Shown here in pieces: positions 23,062-27,442 of a stretch of DNA of 27,442 bases. The DNA comes from a virus. The stretch spans positions 1 through 27,442 of IMG/VR virus record IMGVR_UViG_3300043429_000373, one strand, 5' to 3'. The position numbers and the translations under genes were made by a program. The notes under the pieces were generated by a model. That model had not been told where the DNA came from. It made no database searches and saw nothing but the letters and a program-made list of their open reading frames with translations. Position 1 is the stretch's first letter; each line of letters begins with the position of its first letter.

Positions 23062-23876
23062 GCTGCCTCCTTATGGTAGTTGCCTTCGATTGTCTTGGCG
23101 AAGTTGACAGGCTTCATTAGCCAATCCAGATCAGCGTGCCACGATCTGCCATCCCTTGAAGTAGTCCTGCCTGTAAGGAATCGAGACTTGGCGGCGTGCG
23201 CGAAAAACCAATCGAACCATTCAATGCCGGCTTCCAAACCCATCTTGTCTGTTGTTACCACTTCACGCCACCTTGCGCTTATCGCAGCTTTGCGGCTTGC
23301 ATTGACGACGACGACAGCAGGAAGCATTGGCAGATGCTTGTGAAAGGATTTAATGATTTCCTCTGTAGGGCATCGCGGAATTCGGGCCTGCTGCGCAGCA
23401 GCGGGCACAAGATGCGTAGCATCTAGGTTTTCTTGGTATGGGGATGGGGATGGGGATGGGGATGGGGATGCAGCACTTGCATTGCTCTTGCTATGCACTT
23501 GCATTGCATTTGCATCCCGCGATGCAGCATCAATGCTGCGGATGGATTCTCTAGCCTTCCACCTAGTGTGCGCTGCATCCGATCTAGCGCCAGACACTGA
23601 TGCGGCTCGCTCTATCTCGCGCTGCATACGGCGGTTGTAATGCCCGTCTTCCATTCGCACAAAGAACTCTGCAATCACGCCATAGACCGCGTCTTGTTCT
23701 TCCTTTGATACCGCGCCGCAAATGCGAAAGCACCGCGTCATATCAAGCGGAAGCGGGCCTTTTTGGTCCCAACAATGATCTAGTAACTGCCTATATGCGC
23801 CATGCTGAAGCATGGATAAATGCCGCGTGTCCCGGTAGTAATCTCCGGTGTAAAAGGGCATGTAAGCAAAAGACAT
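23058..23876 (-). CDS. Replication protein with YdaU/DUF1376-like N-terminus
   Basis: The first 90 residues (MSFAYMPFYTGDYYRDTRHL, then SMLQHGAYRQLLDHCWDQKG) match the YdaU/DUF1376 domain found at the N-terminus of phage replication initiators. A Ser/Ala/Pro-rich linker follows, with five SP repeats. The C-terminal part (RCPTEEIIKSFHKHLPMLPA; KAAISARWREVV; GIEWFDWFFAHAAKSRFLTG; HADLDWLMKPVNFAKTIEGN) resembles the C-terminal domain of similar replication proteins. I chose the ATG at 23876 because it starts the conserved domain; a GTG at 23897 and an ATG at 23888 are also in frame. It would act at the origin, perhaps loading the host helicase. The linker DNA carries repeats (see findings). Confidence 0.82.
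   Translation of the reverse strand: MSFAYMPFYTGDYYRDTRHLSMLQHGAYRQLLDHCWDQKGPLPLDMTRCFRICGAVSKEEQDAVYGVIAEFFVRMEDGHYNRRMQREIERAASVSGARSDAAHTRWKARESIRSIDAASRDANAMQVHSKSNASAASPSPSPSPSPYQENLDATHLVPAAAQQARIPRCPTEEIIKSFHKHLPMLPAVVVVNASRKAAISARWREVVTTDKMGLEAGIEWFDWFFAHAAKSRFLTGRTTSRDGRSWHADLDWLMKPVNFAKTIEGNYHKEAA
23411..23545. repeat. Repeat cluster in the replication gene: (GGGGAT)5 and TGCAT-rich iteron-like repeats, possible origin
   Basis: GGGGAT is repeated five times without interruption (23440-23469, plus strand). Next to it the 13-mer GCACTTGCATTGC occurs exactly twice, 22 bp apart (23473-23485 and 23495-23507). GATGCAGCA occurs twice (23467-23475, 23521-23529), and an inverted repeat GATGC-GTA-GCATC lies at 23411-23423. 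The cluster encodes the linker of the replication protein, as lambda's iterons do inside gene O. Use as an origin is an inference. Confidence 0.55.
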
Positions 23877-23934
23877 CAAGAATCCCATGCGCCCCACGAA
23901 AAGACTTGCCGGCGAGTGTGGGGTTCACTATGTT

Positions 23935-23953
23935 CCTCGTGGATCAGACGAGG
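23935..23953 (-). other. Stem-loop in the leader of the replication gene
   Basis: CCTCGT (23953-23948) and ACGAGG (23940-23935) form perfect 6-bp arms with a 7-nt loop, about 60-75 nt before the replication gene. It is too short and not followed by a U-run, so it is not a terminator. It may be a leader structure or binding site; function unknown. Confidence 0.35.
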
Positions 23954-23974
23954 TAAAGCCGGGGTCCGTGTTGA

Positions 23975-24003
23975 ATTATCGCGCATGTAGACAAAATGCG
24001 CAA
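23975..24003 (-). promoter_or_regulatory. Promoter with overlapping operator-like inverted repeat before the replication gene
   Basis: On the minus strand TTGCGC (24003-23998), a 17-nt spacer and GATAAT (23980-23975) form a moderate sigma70 promoter. Inside it, GCGCAT (24001-23996) and ATGCGC (23986-23981) form an inverted repeat with a 9-nt gap, which fits a repressor-type site covering the promoter. This lies in the longest non-coding gap of the window (about 128 nt up to 23876). Confidence 0.5.
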
Positions 24004-24004
24004 G

Positions 24005-24211
24005 TCAAGCGGTCCACTTCGTCGCCGAAACAACCCGCCACCGAACCCTGCCGCTGGAGTCCTTAGCCTTGATGATGCGCTCGTCTTCCCGTAGGCATTC
24101 GGCAACTCGCTTCTGCGGGCATACGCTGATGCCGGTCAGGTTCATCTCTAGGTAGGACATGGGCTTGCGCTTGAGCATGGCGATTAGGCGCCGGCCTTGT
24201 GATTGCTTCAT
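24005..24211 (-). CDS. Small winged-helix-like DNA-binding protein, 68 aa
   Basis: The product MKQSQGRRLIAMLKRKPMSY continues LEMNLTGISVCPQKRVAECL, then RIIKAKDSSGRVRWRVVSAT. A helix (LIAMLKRKPMSY), a helix-turn-helix (LEMNLTGISVCPQKRVAECL) and a beta-wing (RIIKAKDSSGRVRWRVV) fit a minimal winged helix. Such proteins in phages are usually regulators. The ATG at 24211 makes an ATGA overlap with the zinc-ribbon gene; longer in-frame starts run into that gene. It precedes the promoter-like region of the replication gene and could act on it. Confidence 0.7.
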   Translation of the reverse strand: MKQSQGRRLIAMLKRKPMSYLEMNLTGISVCPQKRVAECLREDERIIKAKDSSGRVRWRVVSATKWTA

Positions 24212-24402
24212 GGCATTTTCTCCGCAAAGATAACCGCATATCGCGCTTCTCCGACGCGATACATGCGGCCCTTTGTTTCGCGCTTGCAGGAGTCGTCGCA
24301 TTGCATGACTATTGGCGCGTCATGGTCGGCTTCGTGCTCGTTCCACTTCCATTTGTACGAGTGGGAGCAGTGCGGGCAGCGCCAATAGACTCGGTCCTTC
24401 AT
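24208..24402 (-). CDS. Small zinc-ribbon protein, 64 aa
   Basis: The protein has WRCPHCSHSYKWKWNEHEAD near its start (CxxC at residues 9-12) and QCDDSCKRETKGRMY at about 34-45 (CxxxC). Together these are a likely four-cysteine zinc ribbon with basic and aromatic residues around it. Such small proteins often bind nucleic acid or RNA polymerase, but no target can be named. Its ATG at 24402 lies directly after one of the two imperfect repeats that flank the HNH gene, and it overlaps the HNH stop by ATGA. Confidence 0.7.
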   Translation of the reverse strand: MKDRVYWRCPHCSHSYKWKWNEHEADHDAPIVMQCDDSCKRETKGRMYRVGEARYAVIFAEKMP

Positions 24403-24926
24403 GCTTTGTCCAATCTGGCAAGCGCAAGCTCGTCAACTGCACCAGGGTGAAAAAGCTTTTTCTTCTTTTCCCTGTCTGCAACGGCGTCGCCGATCTCCTT
24501 AAAGTACGCCGCATACTCTTTCCCGCCCAAGTGGATTCTTGAGCGCCAAAGCCCTGTTGCTTTGTGATAAGACACGCCAATATGACCACTGCGGTTGTCG
24601 GATCGCCTGTTGTGCATGTTTTGCGTATTCAATGAGCGTGAGGCAAGTCTAAGGTTGCAAAACCTGTTGTCGGTTCTGATGCCGTTCATATGGTCTATCT
24701 CCATTGTCGGCATCTCCCCCGTCTTGTGAAGCCACGCGATTCGATGCGCATAAACCTTAACGTTTTTGATTGACGTAACTACATATCCATTTTTCGCAAC
24801 GGTTGATACGACACGCCCAGAATTTGCAGTTCCTCCCCTTCTGATCTTCCATGTCAAAAGACCCGTTTCTTCGTTGTAGTCCATAAGAGATCTAACAAGG
24901 TCAGCAGTTATTTCTTCTCTTCGCAT
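24399..24926 (-). CDS. HNH endonuclease with AP2-like domain, likely mobile
   Basis: The 175-aa protein has the HNH core: H61 in VYAHRIAWLHKTG, then MEIDHMNGIRTDNRFCNLRL with D78-H79 and N87. An AP2-like DNA-binding segment follows, SGHIGVSYHKATGLWRSRIH then LGGKEYAAYFK (113-142). These are features of the HNH/AP2 endonucleases that spread between phage genomes. The last residues, DELALARLDKA, closely resemble the end of the upstream mazG-like protein (DELAIARLDKQ). The DNA of this shared part forms repeats flanking the gene, which suggests an insertion. It overlaps the end of the mazG-like gene by 19 nt. Confidence 0.85.
   Translation of the reverse strand: MRREEITADLVRSLMDYNEETGLLTWKIRRGGTANSGRVVSTVAKNGYVVTSIKNVKVYAHRIAWLHKTGEMPTMEIDHMNGIRTDNRFCNLRLASRSLNTQNMHNRRSDNRSGHIGVSYHKATGLWRSRIHLGGKEYAAYFKEIGDAVADREKKKKLFHPGAVDELALARLDKA
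24403..24435. repeat. Imperfect direct repeat A flanking the HNH gene
   Basis: This 33-nt segment encodes the end of the HNH protein (DELALARLDK). It aligns to 24928-24959 with one 1-nt gap and 24 identities in 29 aligned bases. It lies directly before the ATG of the zinc-ribbon gene. It is probably the remnant of the original 3' end of the mazG-like gene or of the HNH homology arm. Confidence 0.7.
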
Positions 24927-25246
24927 TGCTTGTCCAGTCTTGCTATTGCAAGCTCGTCAGTATACTGGATAGGAAATCTAACCTCCAGCTTCGCCACGTT
25001 CGCCGCGATTACTTCGTCTCTGGTGACGCCTAGAAGCCCTCGCAGGGCCTCCATATACCATTCGATGTCGCCTAGCTCCTCGATGGCGTTAGCGCGGTCC
25101 AGGGGCTTGCCGTAGACCCAGAGCTTTTTCACTGCGTCCAGCAGCTCACCGGCTTCTCCTGAGATTCCGACTGCGCAGTGCATCAGGCCGTCGTCGCCAG
25201 TGTGGCGCTTGGTGAAGCGTGCGGCTACAAAGTCAGAGTAGTTCAT
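24908..25246 (-). CDS. MazG-like nucleotide pyrophosphohydrolase, 112 aa
   Basis: The protein has the all-alpha NTP pyrophosphohydrolase pattern: VGISGEAGELLDAVKKLWVY (27-46) and AIEELGDIEWYMEALRGLLG (54-73), with the acidic residues of the E-x2-E and E-x2-D metal-binding motifs (E31, E34, E57, D60). MazG-like enzymes hydrolyse nucleoside triphosphates to monophosphates and can alter alarmone or nucleotide pools during infection. I start at the ATG at 25246, which overlaps the upstream TGA (TGATG) with GGGAG upstream; a GTG at 25249 is equally possible. The C-terminus (TDELAIARLDKQCEEKK) duplicates the end of the HNH protein, suggesting its own end was changed by insertion. Confidence 0.85.
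   Translation of the reverse strand: MNYSDFVAARFTKRHTGDDGLMHCAVGISGEAGELLDAVKKLWVYGKPLDRANAIEELGDIEWYMEALRGLLGVTRDEVIAANVAKLEVRFPIQYTDELAIARLDKQCEEKK
24928..24959. repeat. Imperfect direct repeat B flanking the HNH gene
   Basis: This 32-nt segment encodes the end of the mazG-like protein (DELAIARLDK) and lies directly before the HNH ATG. It pairs with 24403-24435. Each repeat copy ends just before the start codon of the next gene (the HNH gene here, the zinc-ribbon gene at the other copy). Confidence 0.7.
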
Positions 25247-26655
25247 CACAGTCTCCCGATAGGCAAGAAGTGATTCTTGATGTCGGCAATCTTCCCCTTG
25301 TAGCCAACAATGATTTTCTGCTCCCGCTTTGGGAACTTGCGAACGTGCAGGGTGCGCTTCGCGTGTGCCAGCCGTGTGAATTCAGCCTCGACATAAACGA
25401 TACGGTTGTATACCGATAGGCCGCAGTCTCGCATCAGTGTTTCAGTGTCGGCCTCGTGGCAGTAGTACGCGCCATTCTTGTCTCTGCTGTCTCCTGTCAT
25501 AACGACGAAAAACCTGTTGTCGTTAAGCGCGTCGATTGCTTTTCGATAGCCAGCGAATAGTAGAGCCAAGAATTCTTCATACGTAGGAATTGAGTTCAAC
25601 TCACCTGGCGGCGGTTTCCCATCGTAGTCAAGATACTCCTCTACCTTGTAATACGGCGGGCAAGTGAACACCATATCGAATTTGCCCTCTGGTTCGTACT
25701 TTGAACTATCTGACTGAATCCACTTAACGCGCCCATCGAACTCCGAACAGATGGCGTTGTTCGCATCGACCTGGTTTTGCCTTATCTCGCTCGCTAGGTA
25801 TTCATAGCCGCACGCCCCTGCGATGTAGCCCATTTGAACACCACCCCCGAACGGGTTGTAAACCCTGCCACCGCCCTTCGGCATGAAGAATCGCGCAATG
25901 ACTTCGCACGCAAGCGGGTCAAGCACTGATGCGTTCCCGTTGTGGGACTTGGTGGTTGCAACGACTTCGCCAGATTCATCGACGTGGCGCCGCGTGTTCA
26001 CAACGTTGCTGTACCCGTTTTCTCCTTGCCAGCAGCCATCACGAGTTGCGTATCCGGCGTTTGCAATTCCGGCCCGCTCGCCTGCCTCATCAATGCGTGC
26101 TTTCCACTCTTTCTTCAGGCGCAACCAGTCGCCCTTAGTGGTGATCCAGACGTTAGTCATGGTCACGTGGGCCAATAGCTTCATTCGTACATCCGACAGG
26201 TTTCCTTTGACCATGTAGTGAAACCCGCTCATTTGAAGATAGGTTTCAAACCCTAGGCTCTCAAACAACTTAGGCGTTTCGAACTTGCTTTTCGGGTCCG
26301 TGGTTATCAACGCAGGATAGTTGTCGGTGTTCTCTGCAACTACTCTCTCGACTAGCTCTTTGTAGAGCGCGGGAGTGAAAATCAACGGGTCAATTACTGA
26401 CTGCAACAAGCAAAACTCGCGCACCTCATGGTTGCGCTGGAATGTCATAAAACCTGCGAACTCACCATTCGCAAGCAAAACGACTGCACTGTGAATCTGC
26501 ATGTTTTTGCGGGCCGCTCGCTCTGCAATGCCGTCCTCAATCGCCAGCTTTGCAATCGCCTTTTCATATCCTGACCCAATGACCGTGGGCAATGTTATCC
26601 AGCCAACGTCATTCGAAAAAAGCCCCCTCGTGCTGTCACACATCACTGCGCTCAT
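25246..26655 (-). CDS. GNAT-like domain fused to an amino-type DNA methyltransferase, 469 aa
   Basis: Residues about 20-150 have a GNAT-acetyltransferase-like layout: IHSAVVLLANGEFAGFMTFQ, then a CoA-site-like but degenerate helix region (PLIFTPALYKELVERVVAEN), and LFESLGFETYLQMSGFHYMV as the final strands. The canonical (R/Q)xxGx(G/A) loop is missing. Residues about 240-455 are a SAM methyltransferase with RVYNPFGGGVQMGYIAGACG (motif I) and DMVFTCPPYYKVEEY (catalytic motif IV), of the type that modifies the amino group of adenine or cytosine. Other family parts, FFVVMTGDSRDKNGAYY and FPKREQKIIVGYKG, are also seen. The ATG at 26655 makes an ATGA overlap and has AGGAGAG six bases upstream. Target and added group are unknown. 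Confidence 0.78.
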   Translation of the reverse strand: MSAVMCDSTRGLFSNDVGWITLPTVIGSGYEKAIAKLAIEDGIAERAARKNMQIHSAVVLLANGEFAGFMTFQRNHEVREFCLLQSVIDPLIFTPALYKELVERVVAENTDNYPALITTDPKSKFETPKLFESLGFETYLQMSGFHYMVKGNLSDVRMKLLAHVTMTNVWITTKGDWLRLKKEWKARIDEAGERAGIANAGYATRDGCWQGENGYSNVVNTRRHVDESGEVVATTKSHNGNASVLDPLACEVIARFFMPKGGGRVYNPFGGGVQMGYIAGACGYEYLASEIRQNQVDANNAICSEFDGRVKWIQSDSSKYEPEGKFDMVFTCPPYYKVEEYLDYDGKPPPGELNSIPTYEEFLALLFAGYRKAIDALNDNRFFVVMTGDSRDKNGAYYCHEADTETLMRDCGLSVYNRIVYVEAEFTRLAHAKRTLHVRKFPKREQKIIVGYKGKIADIKNHFLPIGRL

Positions 26656-27442
26656 TGCTTGCTCTCCTGGAAAAGATCGGCGCGATGGCCGATAGTTGAC
26701 GGCATGGAACTCATGCCGCATTGATCGGGACACGTTGCACAGTGCCCGACGTAAGCTGTATCTGACGCGATTGAAATAGTTCGGCGCGTCTTGATGTCGA
26801 TGGTTGTCTTTAGCTTCACAACGCCGTCACGGGCCAGCGGGTGTGATTGCGCGATCCGCAGCGGGTTGTCGATAGCTCCCGGCGCTGCCAGCAGCCGAGA
26901 CTGAGTGGCGCGCATATCAGCATCAGTAAAGTCGCATGACACCACCCGCGAAACGCTATGCCCGCCCGCTTCCGTGTAGCGCGCAATTTGCCGCTCACGA
27001 TGCGCAAGTTGTGCCGTGGTGTCGAGCGCCGAAACCGAAGTATTTAGCACCGCACCGACACTTGCAAGCCTGCGGAATTGTTCATCGCTGGCTCGCAGCC
27101 AATGCTTCGTCACGACAATCGGCGTAGCCCATGCAGACAGCCATTCAACAGTGTCAACGGTTTCAGACCAATCATGGCTTGGGTCGCCCATCGTGCCCAC
27201 ACGAAAGAAGTGTTGCGGCGCGGCCTTAACAGCGTCCTCTATTTGCTTGGCTTGTGCATGTGTCGTTACCTTTCGGCTAACTGGTTGCGCAAAGTCAATG
27301 CCACGATACTTTGCAATCGCTTCTGCGTAACATGCGCCATAGCAACCGCGTTCGCCATTCGCTGCAATTCCACCGGAGCAACCCTTCACGGTGTCAATGT
27401 CTAGCACGCCCTTGCGGTTATCGTCCGCAGTGAGAATAGGAG
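26652..27442 (-). CDS. Radical-SAM-like Cys-motif protein, 5' end beyond the window
   Basis: The reading frame is open to the right edge (PILTADDNRKGVLDIDTVKG lies in frame), so the GTG at 27407 is probably not the true start. Near the start, LDIDTVKGCSGGIAANGERG and then CYGACYAEAIAKYRG give a C-x11-C-x3-C cluster with CYA. A TIM-barrel-like part follows (FFRVGTMGDPSHDW; PIVVTKHWLRASDEQFRRLA; GAVLNTSVSALDTTAQLAHR). Near the C-terminus YVGHCATCPDQCG is a second Cys cluster. Two Cys clusters and the barrel suggest an Fe-S enzyme related to radical SAM proteins, but the spacing differs from the standard CxxxCxxC, so the class is not certain. It overlaps the methyltransferase fusion by ATGA. Confidence 0.65.
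   Translation of the reverse strand, partial: PILTADDNRKGVLDIDTVKGCSGGIAANGERGCYGACYAEAIAKYRGIDFAQPVSRKVTTHAQAKQIEDAVKAAPQHFFRVGTMGDPSHDWSETVDTVEWLSAWATPIVVTKHWLRASDEQFRRLASVGAVLNTSVSALDTTAQLAHRERQIARYTEAGGHSVSRVVSCDFTDADMRATQSRLLAAPGAIDNPLRIAQSHPLARDGVVKLKTTIDIKTRRTISIASDTAYVGHCATCPDQCGMSSMPSTIGHRADLFQESKQ
26662..26668 (-). promoter_or_regulatory. Ribosome-binding site deciding the start of the GNAT-methyltransferase gene
   Basis: AGGAGAG lies six bases before the ATG at 26655. This, with the ATGA overlap, favours that start over in-frame codons at 26733 (GTG) and 26721 (ATG), which are inside the upstream gene. Confidence 0.75.

Noticed and set aside
23975-24008. TTGACT (24008-24003) used as -35 for GATAAT
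   Set aside because: The spacer would be 22 nt, too long for sigma70; the shifted TTGCGC box with 17 nt fits better.
24450-24463. Palindrome GAAAAAGCTTTTTC as a possible terminator
   Set aside because: It is AT-rich with no GC stem, lies in the HNH coding sequence at a Lys-rich stretch, and no transcript end is expected there.
1-27442. CRISPR arrays, tRNA genes, integrase or attachment sites
   Set aside because: I saw no regularly spaced repeats of 24-40 bases, no cloverleaf with CCA-type ends that I could support by eye, and no recombinase motifs. A tRNAscan or att search could still find short features.

Overview
The window is part of the genome of a tailed, double-stranded DNA phage (or prophage) with a podovirus-type morphogenesis module. 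The evidence is a complete set of P22-type virion proteins: portal, scaffold, coat, gp4-like connector and gp10-like stabilization protein. These follow a PBSX-type large terminase, and next come a collar-type tail fibre and the start of a probable ejection protein. All supported genes lie on the minus strand, so transcription runs from the right edge to the left. The base composition is fairly GC-rich, and NinG, the YdaU/DUF1376-like replication protein and the small Cys-rich proteins resemble phages of Proteobacteria. A beta- or gammaproteobacterial host is my inference; no host gene is present to prove it.

Right part (about 20.4-27.4 kb), early and middle genes, in order of transcription. 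First come a radical-SAM-like Cys-motif protein (its 5' end lies outside the window) and a fusion of a GNAT-like domain with an amino-methyltransferase; together they look like a candidate DNA-modification cassette. Next are a MazG-like nucleotide pyrophosphohydrolase, an HNH/AP2 endonuclease flanked by imperfect direct repeats of the mazG-like 3' end, a zinc ribbon and a small winged-helix-like protein. A promoter/operator-like region then precedes a replication protein whose central linker DNA carries a (GGGGAT)5 tract and iteron-like repeats, a possible origin. Two small Cys-rich proteins, NinG, a compact cytosine-C5 methyltransferase, a tandem Myb/SANT-like protein and a small zinc-finger protein complete this part.

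Middle part (about 16-20.4 kb): a probable small terminase, a 112-aa unknown, the large terminase, then a near-consensus sigma70 promoter placed almost directly on the portal ATG, then the portal. Between portal and scaffold lies an extra block of about 7.2 kb (9079-16276). It holds two small proteins, a 1418-aa protein with PKD, exo-lyase-like and beta-propeller regions, a lectin-like jelly-roll protein, a 245-aa virion-type protein and a protein built of RYFG pentapeptide repeats.

Left part (1-9 kb): scaffold (TTG start), coat (GTG start), a small capsid-associated protein, an intrinsic terminator, a glycosyltransferase-methyltransferase fusion, an AT-hook-like small protein, the gp4-like and gp10-like head-completion proteins, a short coiled-coil protein, a small beta-rich protein, the tail fibre, a cupin-like protein and the N-terminus of a probable DNA-ejection protein cut by the left edge.

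Genes are packed with ATGA, GTGA, TAATG or TGATG junctions almost throughout, which I used to choose starts. No stretch longer than about 110 bases lacks a gene. I see no integrase, repressor, lysis gene, tRNA or CRISPR array in the window.
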